A stretch of 17,759 nt of DNA, from assembly GCA_963972105.1 (NCBI GenBank), contig CAXAVH010000053.1:1-17759 (forward strand), read 5' to 3'. How positions within the stretch are numbered: the stretch's first letter is position 1; each line of letters starts with the position of its first letter. The position numbers and the translations under genes are program-made. Below the pieces are notes generated by a model. That model was given only the letters and a program-made list of their open reading frames with translations. It did not search any database and was not told the DNA's origin. Below, piece after piece: positions 1-6,070 of this stretch. The stretch comes from NZQO01 sp002693605 (GTDB lineage Bacteria; Bacteroidota; Bacteroidia; Flavobacteriales; Flavobacteriaceae).

Positions 1-1
1 C

Positions 2-697
2 GAGGCCCTCTCGCGCGGAAAGGTAGATTTCAACCTCTATGTCGAACTTACGGGCGAGGAGACAAGCACGGTCATTAACGAAACCGTAGTGAAACAGTAC
101 ATGAAGCAACTCGGAAACATCTCAGACGGTAACCCAATTGAGCTGATGAAGATGGCGGTTCGCTTTCCCGATGCCCTCGCTACCGAGCGCGACGAATTGA
201 ATGAAGATGAATATTCCGAAATTCTCACGGCGGTAGATGAAGCGCTTGAATCTATAAATGCATACCGGACCGACGAGGGAGCCGTACTGGAGAACGATTT
301 CCAGGAGCGTATTGATACCATTTCCAACTTACTCGAAAAGGTCATAGAGCTTGACCCGAAGCGCATAGAGAACGTACGGGAACGCCTCCATAAGGCGGTG
401 AGCGAGCTAAAGGAAACGGTAGATGAGAACCGCTTTGAGCAAGAGCTAATGTACTATCTTGAAAAGTATGACATCACCGAAGAAAAAGTGCGTTTAAAGA
501 ATCACTTGGAATATTTTACCGAAGCCCTTAAGAATAAGACGAGCAATGGTAAAAAGTTGGGGTTCATCTCGCAGGAAATCGGTCGCGAAATCAACACAAT
601 TGGGTCTAAGGCCAACTTCGCACCCATGCAGCAGGTAGTCGTGCAGATGAAGGACGAGCTCGAAAAGATCAAGGAACAAGCCCTAAACGTACTCTAA
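2..697 (+). CDS. yicC: YicC family endoribonuclease, C-terminal part (5' end cut by window)
   Basis: This is the C-terminal 231 residues of a YicC-family protein; the reading frame is open from base 2, so the start lies left of the window. YicC proteins are about 290 residues, so roughly the first 60 are missing. The visible part opens with the conserved SRGKVDFNLYVE stretch. It ends with the DUF1732-type C-terminus (NRFEQELMYYLEKYDI, then GFISQEIGREINTIGSKAN), the best-conserved signature of the family. The family has been described as a conserved bacterial endoribonuclease with a role in RNA turnover; that role is taken from the family and not shown here. The stop codon overlaps the gmk start by one base (TAATG), so the two are probably translated in a coupled way. 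The GTG at 89 is an internal valine codon and not the real start. Confidence 0.93.
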   Translation, partial: EALSRGKVDFNLYVELTGEETSTVINETVVKQYMKQLGNISDGNPIELMKMAVRFPDALATERDELNEDEYSEILTAVDEALESINAYRTDEGAVLENDFQERIDTISNLLEKVIELDPKRIENVRERLHKAVSELKETVDENRFEQELMYYLEKYDITEEKVRLKNHLEYFTEALKNKTSNGKKLGFISQEIGREINTIGSKANFAPMQQVVVQMKDELEKIKEQALNVL

Positions 698-1293
698 TGG
701 CAGAAGGAAAATTAATCGTTTTTTCCGCCCCTTCCGGCAGTGGGAAAACCACCATCGTACAGTACCTTTTGGCGCAGGAAGAACTGAACCTGGATTTCTC
801 GATTTCCTGTACCTCTCGGGACCCTCGCGGAGACGAGCAACATGGCCGGGAATATTATTTCATTACGCTAAAGGATTTCAAACAGCATATAAAGCAGGGC
901 GATTTCCTGGAATGGGAAGAGGTGTACCGCGATAATTTCTACGGAACACTGAAAAGCGAGATCGAACGTATTTGGGCCACCGGCAAGAACGTTATTTTCG
1001 ATATCGATGTGGTGGGCGGCCTGCGCATCAAAAAGAAATTTCCAGACCAAACGCTCGCCGTATTCGTGAAGCCACCCAGTGTCGATGAGCTAAAGCGCAG
1101 GCTCAAGAAGCGCAAGACCGAAAGCGAGGAGCGCATCAACATGCGCATTGCAAAGGCCTCGGTTGAATTGGCAACGGCGCCGCAATTCGATTACACCATT
1201 AAAAACCACGATCTGCAAACCGCCCTAGACGAGGCCAAGAATTTAGTTGGCCATTTTATTGAAAACGGGCACGCACAGACTAAAACAAAATAA
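697..1293 (+). CDS. gmk: Guanylate kinase
   Basis: The enzyme phosphorylates GMP (and dGMP) to GDP with ATP in the cytoplasm, feeding nucleic acid and GTP synthesis. The 198 residues match the usual length of about 200. The P-loop APSGSGKTT is at residues 11-19. The GMP-binding region follows: SRDPRGDEQHGREYYF, then EWEEVYRDNFYGT. The Walker-B-like strand VIFDIDVVGG and the lid arginines (RRLKKRKTESEERI) come after these. The ATG at 697 overlaps the yicC stop (TAATG), and nadD begins six bases after the gmk stop, so the three form one transcription unit. The yicC-gmk-nadD order is common in Flavobacteriaceae. The identification is secure. Confidence 0.98.
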   Translation: MAEGKLIVFSAPSGSGKTTIVQYLLAQEELNLDFSISCTSRDPRGDEQHGREYYFITLKDFKQHIKQGDFLEWEEVYRDNFYGTLKSEIERIWATGKNVIFDIDVVGGLRIKKKFPDQTLAVFVKPPSVDELKRRLKKRKTESEERINMRIAKASVELATAPQFDYTIKNHDLQTALDEAKNLVGHFIENGHAQTKTK

Positions 1294-1299
1294 TACGGT

Positions 1300-1890
1300 A
1301 TGGCGAAGGCAAAACGTATTGGGCTTTACTTTGGCACCTTCAACCCTATCCATATTGGCCATTTGGCCATCGCAAACCATATGGTAGAGTTTAGCGACCT
1401 AGACGAAGTCTGGATGGTAGTTACACCGCACAATCCGCATAAGAAGAAAAAAACACTTCTGGAGGACCACCATCGATTGGCCATGGTCGAGTTCGCCCTA
1501 GAGGAGTATCCGAAGTTACAGGCGAGCAACATTGAATTTAACCTGCCGCAGCCCAATTATACGGTGACCACCCTGGCACATCTGGAAGAGAAATTTCCGC
1601 AGCACGATTTCTGCCTTATAATGGGCGAGGACAACTTGAAGAGCCTGCACAAATGGAAGAACTATGAGGTCATCCTCGAGCGTTTTGCGCTGTACGTATA
1701 TCCTCGAATTTCAGAAGGTGAAACCGAAACTCGGTTTAAGGACCACCCGAACATTCAATTGGTAGCTGCCCCCATTATGGAAATTTCATCTACCTTCATC
1801 CGGAAGAGCATCAAGAACACCAAGAACGTACGGCCGCTCCTGCCCCCTGCCGTATGGAACTATATTGACGAAATGAATTTCTACAAATAG
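1300..1890 (+). CDS. nadD: Nicotinate-nucleotide adenylyltransferase
   Basis: NadD transfers AMP from ATP to nicotinate mononucleotide, giving deamido-NAD, in the last steps of NAD synthesis. The 196-residue protein has the nucleotidyltransferase motif GTFNPIHIGH at residues 12-21 (GxFxPxHxGH, which holds the ATP phosphates). It also has the C-terminal ISSTFIR motif at 162-168, matching the family's ISSTxIR. PQPNYTV near residue 84 and MGEDNLKSLHKWK near 109 fit the substrate-pocket segments of NadD rather than PanC or CoaD. It is the last gene of the yicC-gmk-nadD run, six bases after gmk. No T-tailed intrinsic terminator in the plus orientation is visible downstream; the hairpin at 1895-1926 has its T-run on the other strand. 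Confidence 0.97.
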   Translation: MAKAKRIGLYFGTFNPIHIGHLAIANHMVEFSDLDEVWMVVTPHNPHKKKKTLLEDHHRLAMVEFALEEYPKLQASNIEFNLPQPNYTVTTLAHLEEKFPQHDFCLIMGEDNLKSLHKWKNYEVILERFALYVYPRISEGETETRFKDHPNIQLVAAPIMEISSTFIRKSIKNTKNVRPLLPPAVWNYIDEMNFYK

Positions 1891-1894
1891 AAAA

Positions 1895-1926
1895 CCGCCC
1901 AGAACTAATTAACACTAGTGGGGCGG
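1895..1926 (-). terminator. Hairpin after nadD, T-run oriented for leftward transcripts
   Basis: CCGCCC (1895-1900) pairs with GGGCGG (1921-1926) across a 20-base loop that contains a weaker inner pairing, ACTA (1904-1907) with TAGT (1916-1919). On the plus strand the stem is followed by ctcctacta, with no T-run. On the minus strand it is followed by TTTTCTATTT, so as an intrinsic terminator it suits transcripts coming from the right. It may also simply stabilise the 3' end of the nadD message. Confidence 0.4.
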
Positions 1927-2106
1927 CTCCTACTAAATAACCAACCAAAAAATTGTTGCCAACCGTTAAGGTGAATTGTAACACGTGCAATAAATCGATA
2001 GCATTGCAAGAAATAATTCAACGGTGGTACCAAGTATAACGAAGAGTAGGAAGGATTCATTGTCCGCACGAGACAAAATTCAGTGTTAAAAAATTTAGAT
2101 CTTCGC

Positions 2107-2140
2107 AGTCGGGAACGACATTTTAATTATATGCCCGACT
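2107..2140. repeat. Inverted repeat (7-bp stem, 20-base loop)
   Basis: AGTCGGG (2107-2113) and CCCGACT (2134-2140) are perfect inverted copies separated by 20 AT-rich bases. The geometry resembles the hairpin at 1895-1926, whose loop is also 20 bases and also contains TAATTA. No T-run follows on either strand, so it is not a canonical terminator. Its role is unknown; it could be an RNA structure or chance. Confidence 0.35.
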
Positions 2141-2253
2141 AATGCCCCACCAACGGGAGGTTCGTAACAGCACCGCTTGCTTTACGAAATTTTTATAAAG
2201 CGCTCAGGATTGTTTTACACGGGCAAATGATGGCCATTCGGCTTATAATTATG

Positions 2254-2261
2254 TATTTTTG
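2254..2261 (+). promoter_or_regulatory. Probable -7 promoter box for gpsA
   Basis: TATTTTTG matches the Bacteroidota -7 consensus TAnnTTTG exactly and lies 20 bases before the gpsA ATG. No clear TTTG -33 box is seen at the usual distance (only TGG at 2231-2233), so this is a one-element match. It implies a leader of about 13-15 bases carrying AAAGG at 2271-2275, a possible ribosome-binding site. Confidence 0.5.
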
Positions 2262-2269
2262 AAATAACG

Positions 2270-2297
2270 CAAAGGTACTATATGAGCGATTCACCAA
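2270..2297 (-). promoter_or_regulatory. Possible leftward promoter overlapping the gpsA start
   Basis: Read on the minus strand, TTG (2297-2295) is followed 17 bases later by TACCTTTG (2277-2270), a full match to TTG...TAnnTTTG. It would drive transcription leftward through the nadD-gpsA gap toward the hairpin at 1926-1895, whose T-run is on that strand. The same TACCTTTG box precedes the gene at 5969. The motif also coincides with the AAAGG ribosome-binding site of gpsA, so it may be coincidental. Confidence 0.35.
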
Positions 2298-3286
2298 AAT
2301 TTGCAGTGTTTGGCGGCGGAAGCTGGGCCACTGCCATTGTAAAGATGCTATGCGAAAATCTCGATGAGGTAGGCTGGTATATGCGTAGTGTATATGCGCT
2401 AGAGCACATAAAGAAGGAAGACCATAATCCCAATTACCTAAGCTCGGTCGAGTTCAAGGTTTCCCAGTTGCGGCTTAGTAACGATATCAATGAAATGGTT
2501 GCCTATGCAGATTATCTCATTTTCGCCATCCCTTCGGCTTTTGTTGACACCGAACTGAAACAGATAACCATCCCGTTGGACGATAAGATTATCTTTTCTG
2601 CCATAAAGGGTATCGTGCCGGAAACAAGCCTTATAGTAGGCGATCATTTCAATACCCATTACGGGGTTCCCTTCAACAATATTGGGGTAATATCCGGGCC
2701 GTGCCATGCCGAAGAGGTAGCGCTGGAACGCCTATCGTACCTTACCATTGCCAGTGCCGACGAGGGCAAGGCCAAGTGTGTAGCCAAGCACCTTAGCAGC
2801 AACTATATAAAGTGCACCACGAGCGACGATATTATGGGAACCGAATATGCCGCTATGCTCAAGAATATCTACGCCATTGCCGCAGGAATCGCCCACGGCT
2901 TGGGATATGGCGATAACTTCCAAAGCGTGCTGATGAGCAATGCCATTCGCGAAATGAAGCGGTACGTAAAACGGGTTCATAAAATGAAGCGAGACATTAA
3001 CCAATCGGCCTACTTAGGCGATTTACTAGTTACGGGATATTCGGTGTTTAGCCGAAATCGGATGTTCGGGAATATGATCGGGAAGGGCTATACCGTAAAG
3101 AGCGCCCAAATGGAAATGAGTATGATTGCCGAAGGTTATTACGCTACCAAAAGCGCCTACACGCTGAACCAGCAGAAGGGAAAGAAGAAGGCGAAGACAC
3201 CCATTATCAACGCAGTTTACGGCGTTCTGTATGAAGGGAAGGACCCCAAGAGAGTATTTCAGAAACTTACCGATAAGCTCGATTAA
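2282..3286 (+). CDS. gpsA: NAD(P)H-dependent glycerol-3-phosphate dehydrogenase
   Basis: The enzyme reduces dihydroxyacetone phosphate to sn-glycerol 3-phosphate, the backbone for membrane phospholipids, in the cytoplasm. The 334 residues match the family. The Rossmann dinucleotide loop FGGGSWATAIVKML is at residues 10-23, IFAIPSAF at 80-87 and SAIKGI at 106-111. Residues 139-144 read GPCHAE, where many GpsA proteins have GPSFA. The catalytic lysine region LKNIYAIAAG is at 193-202, with the expected active-site Lys at 194. LGDLLVT at 245-251 and SRNRMFG at 257-263 complete the substrate domain. The start is supported by AAAGG about eight bases upstream and by a -7 box at 2254. Its stop codon directly abuts the stop of the convergent gene at 3287, leaving no room for a terminator. 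Confidence 0.95.
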   Translation: MSDSPKFAVFGGGSWATAIVKMLCENLDEVGWYMRSVYALEHIKKEDHNPNYLSSVEFKVSQLRLSNDINEMVAYADYLIFAIPSAFVDTELKQITIPLDDKIIFSAIKGIVPETSLIVGDHFNTHYGVPFNNIGVISGPCHAEEVALERLSYLTIASADEGKAKCVAKHLSSNYIKCTTSDDIMGTEYAAMLKNIYAIAAGIAHGLGYGDNFQSVLMSNAIREMKRYVKRVHKMKRDINQSAYLGDLLVTGYSVFSRNRMFGNMIGKGYTVKSAQMEMSMIAEGYYATKSAYTLNQQKGKKKAKTPIINAVYGVLYEGKDPKRVFQKLTDKLD

Positions 3287-3682
3287 CTATCGTGCCAATA
3301 CCCCTTTTTTTCCCATCACCGGCAATTCAACGGTATTATCTTGCACGATGCTGTTGGCTGGAAATTCAAATCGCTTGTCGAATAAGGTGTTTCCCGTGAA
3401 ATAGGTTACGCTAAAATAATTGATGATACTGAAAACCTGCTCTTCCAAGAATTCAATTTTAGCATAGTTTTTGGAAGGCAACACCTTGAGGGCGTGCCGC
3501 ATTTGTGTTGTTTTGGTATGCTCCCCAAGCCCATGTGATACGATCAGGACGGTTTCGAGTGGTTGCGAGGAGTTATTAATGATATATGCGTTCCAATCGT
3601 AGGTATTGAAATCGGCATTGAACTCTTGCACCGCCGCTATATATACCTCTTTAACCTCGGGTATGGTTATATCTTTTCTCAT
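3287..3682 (-). CDS. Conserved hypothetical protein, 131 residues, downstream of pheS
   Basis: This soluble-looking protein has no signal peptide or membrane segment. It contains the stretches EVKEVYIAAV, NAYIINNSSQPLETVLIVSHG and LPSKNYAKIEFLEEQVFSIINYFSVTYFTG, which look like a small alpha/beta fold. I recall similar proteins next to pheS in flavobacterial genomes, sometimes labelled as a phenylalanyl-tRNA synthetase subunit. Nothing in the sequence supports synthetase activity, so that label should be treated as a neighbour-derived error. It starts eight bases after the stop of the 54-residue membrane protein and is the last gene of the pheS run. Its TAG stop lies immediately next to the gpsA TAA with no bases between. 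Function unknown. Confidence 0.8.
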   Translation of the reverse strand: MRKDITIPEVKEVYIAAVQEFNADFNTYDWNAYIINNSSQPLETVLIVSHGLGEHTKTTQMRHALKVLPSKNYAKIEFLEEQVFSIINYFSVTYFTGNTLFDKRFEFPANSIVQDNTVELPVMGKKGVLAR

Positions 3683-3689
3683 GGCACGT

Positions 3690-3854
3690 TTAGCGTTTTA
3701 CTTTCCACGTAAGCCAAAGTCCCAGCACGGCAAGTGCCACAATACCGAGAAAGGTCACTCCCACCGCGATTTCAATCAGCGCAACGATAAAGGTGAGGTA
3801 CGCTACCACGAGCAACCCGATTACCAGTAGCGCGATGAGGACATATTTTTTCAT
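3690..3854 (-). CDS. Small membrane protein, 54 residues
   Basis: This short frame fits exactly between pheS and the 131-residue gene. It begins with MKKYVLIALLVIGLLVVAYL and continues with a second hydrophobic run, EIAVGVTFLGIVALAVLGLW, before a basic tail KVKR. That predicts two closely spaced membrane helices with a charged end in the cytoplasm. The ATG overlaps the last base of the pheS stop codon (TAATG), the same coupling seen at several other junctions here. Its stop lies seven bases before the next start. The tight fit, sensible start and coherent hydrophobic composition argue that it is real. I do not recognise a family. Confidence 0.7.
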   Translation of the reverse strand: MKKYVLIALLVIGLLVVAYLTFIVALIEIAVGVTFLGIVALAVLGLWLTWKVKR

Positions 3855-4876
3855 TAGGCGTTCTTGAACTGTTCCAGAAAGCGGATGTCGTTCTCACTGA
3901 ACATGCGGATATCCGGTATTTGGTGCAATAGCAATGCAATGCGGTCGATACCCATTCCGAAGGCAAAGCCGGAGTAGACACTAGAATCGATACCACAGTT
4001 TTCCAGTACGTTGGGATCTACCATGCCGCACCCCATAATCTCGAGCCAGCCGGTACCCTTTGTCATCTTGTAATCTGTTTCCGTCTCCAGGCCCCAATAG
4101 ACATCTACTTCGGCGCTAGGCTCGGTAAACGGGAAATAGGAGGGTCTGAGTCGGATCTTCGATTTTCCGAAAAGTTCTGTAGTAAAGTACTGCAACGTTT
4201 GCTTCAGATCGGCAAAACTCACGCCCTTATCTACGTAAAGGCCCTCCACCTGATGGAAAAAACAATGCGACCTTGCCGAAATAGCCTCATTACGGTACAC
4301 CCGACCGGGAGAAATGGTGCGAATGGGCGGTTTGTGATTCTCCATATAGCGAACCTGAACCGTACTTGTGTGGGTGCGCAAGAGCACATCGGGATTGATC
4401 TGTACGAAAAACGTGTCCTGCATATCGCGGGCCGGATGGTATTCGGGCAGATTTAGCGCCGTAAAGTTATGCCAGTCGTCCTCAATTTCCGGACCTTCGG
4501 AAATGTTGAAGCCAATGCGAGAGAAAATTTCAGTAATTCGATTTTTCACGATTGAAATGGGATGTCTAGACCCCACGGATATGGGCTCGCCGGGGCGGGA
4601 AAGATCTCCATAAACGCCTTTTTGCTCCTGTGTAGCCTCTAGTTCGTCTTTCAAGGTTTCCACTTTTTCCTGTGCCGCGGTCTTTAGTGTATTTATAGCT
4701 TGGCCAAACTCCTTTTTCTGGTCGTTAGGAACGTTCTTGAACTCGGCAAAAAAATCGTTCAGCAGCCCTTTTTTCCCTAGGTACTTAATCCTGAAATTTT
4801 CTACCTCTTCCTTGTTCTTGGCCTGGAAGGACCCCACTTCGGCAATATGCTCTCTTATTTTATCGATCATTTTCAA
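3854..4876 (-). CDS. pheS: Phenylalanine--tRNA ligase alpha subunit
   Basis: PheS carries the class II catalytic core of the (alpha-beta)2 enzyme that charges tRNA-Phe; the beta subunit (pheT) is not in this window. The 340 residues match the family. The N-terminal 85 residues form the coiled-coil tRNA-binding arm. The core follows: SRHPIS at 103-108, SEGPEIEDDWHNF at 126-138, motif 2 GRVYRNE at 191-197, FHQVEG at 207-212, the phenylalanine-pocket loop FTEPSAEVDV at 250-259, and motif 3 FAFGMGIDR at 304-312. The Ala of SGFAFG is the position that controls amino-acid size selectivity in E. coli PheS. Translation may start at the ATG at 4876 or at 4870 (MIDK, the more typical N-terminus). A TAAATTTG box lies just upstream. 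Confidence 0.97.
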   Translation of the reverse strand: MKMIDKIREHIAEVGSFQAKNKEEVENFRIKYLGKKGLLNDFFAEFKNVPNDQKKEFGQAINTLKTAAQEKVETLKDELEATQEQKGVYGDLSRPGEPISVGSRHPISIVKNRITEIFSRIGFNISEGPEIEDDWHNFTALNLPEYHPARDMQDTFFVQINPDVLLRTHTSTVQVRYMENHKPPIRTISPGRVYRNEAISARSHCFFHQVEGLYVDKGVSFADLKQTLQYFTTELFGKSKIRLRPSYFPFTEPSAEVDVYWGLETETDYKMTKGTGWLEIMGCGMVDPNVLENCGIDSSVYSGFAFGMGIDRIALLLHQIPDIRMFSENDIRFLEQFKNA

Positions 4877-4893
4877 TACAGATAATTCCGTTG

Positions 4894-4901
4894 CAAATTT
4901 A
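4894..4901 (-). promoter_or_regulatory. Possible -7 promoter box for pheS
   Basis: On the minus strand TAAATTTG matches TAnnTTTG, 17 bases before the pheS ATG and within the 65-base gap after the upstream membrane-protein gene. No TTTG -33 element is obvious. If active, pheS would have its own promoter inside the five-gene run. Confidence 0.4.
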
Positions 4902-4941
4902 AAGAATTTAAATGGCTACCCGCTCTTTTCCACCGGTATTG

Positions 4942-5613
4942 TTATGCCTTAATTTTATCGAAATAGATATAGCGCATCAGAAAAAAGACGGCAATCGCAC
5001 CAAAGGTATGCCACAGCCAGTGAGTGCCCACGGAAAGGAATTCGATCTCAGAATCCAACGTTCTAAAGGCCACCGCCACCGCAAAGCTTAGCACTGCGTA
5101 AAGCACAAGCTGTATGTTCCGGAACTGTGTCTTGTAGGTATATACCAGTAACGGCAAAAGCAACCCTATGGCGGTTAACACGTAGCCGATAGAAATTCGC
5201 AGCGAAGGTGCCCATGGGAGCAACCGGCCGCCTATCACAATAAGGAGCACACCCACTAAAATAAGAACATTTTGCCACCATTGATGGGCAATTTTAAAGA
5301 TAAAGTACACCGAAACTGCGAAACAAAGAATAACGATGGGAAGCCAGTCAAGATAGAGCCATACATCGGCACTACGGGTAGCGTGATAAATGGTACCGCC
5401 TATCCAACCGATAAATAGTACGGGCAAGCTATAGGCCAGGAAAAGATGTTGACGATAGTTTTTGTATACTCGCCAGGAGAAGTATATTATAATAAAAAGA
5501 AAGAGAAAATTACTATACGTGTTGTAGGGCTCTACGGGAAATCGGCCAGCAACGGTCTCGGCATAAATAGGCCCTCCGTCGTTGGGAAAATCTTGAAAGA
5601 GCGATAGCAACAT
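4942..5613 (-). CDS. Ceramidase-like (CREST superfamily) integral membrane protein
   Basis: This 223-residue protein has about seven hydrophobic segments and conserved polar residues placed as in alkaline ceramidases and relatives, a superfamily of membrane zinc hydrolases. VEPYNTYSN (27-35) resembles the ExxNTxSN motif. TIYHATRS (74-81) supplies the first His (H77), and YLDWLP (87-92) supplies Asp89. RTLDSE (184-189) then THWLWHTFGA (197-206) supply His198 and His202. By analogy with human ACER3, H77, H198 and H202 would bind zinc and D89 would be catalytic. The ACER3 serine four residues before the first His is Gly73 here, with Thr74 beside it. A bacterial substrate (sphingolipid or other amide lipid) is inference. 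The start is at 5613, where ATG overlaps the upstream stop (TAATG); a longer in-frame extension to 5727 merely runs through the neighbouring gene. Confidence 0.8.
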   Translation of the reverse strand: MLLSLFQDFPNDGGPIYAETVAGRFPVEPYNTYSNFLFLFIIIYFSWRVYKNYRQHLFLAYSLPVLFIGWIGGTIYHATRSADVWLYLDWLPIVILCFAVSVYFIFKIAHQWWQNVLILVGVLLIVIGGRLLPWAPSLRISIGYVLTAIGLLLPLLVYTYKTQFRNIQLVLYAVLSFAVAVAFRTLDSEIEFLSVGTHWLWHTFGAIAVFFLMRYIYFDKIKA

Positions 5614-5969
5614 TACGAGATTAGCTCTTTTTCGAGGAAATATTGCACAATGGCTTCCTTCATTAGTACTGATTGTTCGCCCGCCTTGAGAACGGGCAGT
5701 TGCTCTACGATTTTGTAGTGCGGCCAACCTTCATCGTCGAAGAATTCGAACTCGTAATAGCCGAATGGTTCAAGCAACCGGCAAATGGCTATGTGCATTA
5801 GGTTTACCTTGTCATCTTTCTTGAATTTTCGGTGCACCTGTCCCAGCTCCTGAACGCCCACGAGGTAAATTATGGCATCCAGGTCTAACGTATCGCCATC
5901 GGCAAATCGCCTGCCCAACGTGGTTACCAGATTTTCCCAACGTTCCTTTAACTGCTCGTCTCGCGCCAT
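5613..5969 (-). CDS. Conserved hypothetical protein, 118 residues
   Basis: This soluble, acidic protein has no signal peptide, membrane segment or recognisable catalytic motif. Conserved-looking blocks are LDLDAIIYLVGVQELGQ (24-40), NLMHIAICRLLEPFGYYEFEFFD (56-78) and GEQSVLMKEAIVQYF (98-112). I recall similar proteins in flavobacteria, always of unknown function. I choose MARDEQLKERW at 5969 as the start. The longer frame to 6062 would add 31 residues that look non-coding and would place the predicted promoter box (5990-5997) inside the gene. Its stop overlaps the start of the ceramidase-like gene (TAATG), so the two are probably co-translated. It heads the leftward run that includes pheS and is divergent from cvpA. 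Confidence 0.8.
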   Translation of the reverse strand: MARDEQLKERWENLVTTLGRRFADGDTLDLDAIIYLVGVQELGQVHRKFKKDDKVNLMHIAICRLLEPFGYYEFEFFDDEGWPHYKIVEQLPVLKAGEQSVLMKEAIVQYFLEKELIS

Positions 5970-5989
5970 TAAAATATTCTTTTTAAATA

Positions 5990-5997
5990 CAAAGGTA
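5990..5997 (-). promoter_or_regulatory. Probable -7 promoter box for the gene at 5969
   Basis: TACCTTTG on the minus strand is an exact TAnnTTTG match 20 bases before the chosen ATG at 5969. A -33 TTG is not visible. It supports the shorter start of the downstream gene and is likely the main promoter of the leftward run through pheS. Confidence 0.45.
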
Positions 5998-6025
5998 CTT
6001 GTATAAATCTTGAATATAGAAATTT

Positions 6026-6057
6026 TTGGCTTTGGAAAAGCGGAAATAGTATCTTTA
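6026..6057 (+). promoter_or_regulatory. Possible promoter for cvpA
   Basis: TTG at 6026-6028 lies 21 bases before TATCTTTA at 6050-6057, a seven-of-eight match to TAnnTTTG. It ends 13 bases before the cvpA ATG at 6071, a very short leader. It shares the 101-base divergent spacer with the leftward box at 5990-5997. Confidence 0.4.
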
Positions 6058-6070
6058 ACCAAAAATAAGC

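Larger units (their letters stand above)
1891..2281. other. 391-base gene-free region between nadD and gpsA
   Basis: This AT-rich stretch has no convincing gene on either strand. It holds two hairpin-forming inverted repeats (1895-1926 and 2107-2140), each with a short GC-rich stem and a 20-base loop. It also holds a plus-strand -7 box for gpsA and an oppositely oriented promoter-like motif overlapping the gpsA start. The longest small ORF seen is a 51-codon minus-strand frame (2060-1905), which I do not accept as a gene. No tRNA or recognised riboswitch was found by eye. A small RNA is possible but unproven. Confidence 0.7.

Noticed and set aside
1905..2060. 51-codon minus-strand ORF in the nadD-gpsA gap (starts MNPSYSSLYL, ends in the hairpin loop)
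   Set aside because: No ribosome-binding site, odd composition and termination inside a hairpin; nothing marks it as coding. It stays only a remote possibility if a leftward transcript exists.
2228..2263. Eleven-codon plus-strand ORF (MMAIRLIIMYF) before gpsA
   Set aside because: It overlaps the predicted -7 box, so it would lie upstream of the transcription start; too short to support.
5614..5727. N-terminal extension of the ceramidase-like protein to 5727
   Set aside because: The extra 38 residues overlap the preceding gene and lack hydrophobic or conserved character; the TAATG overlap start at 5613 is better.
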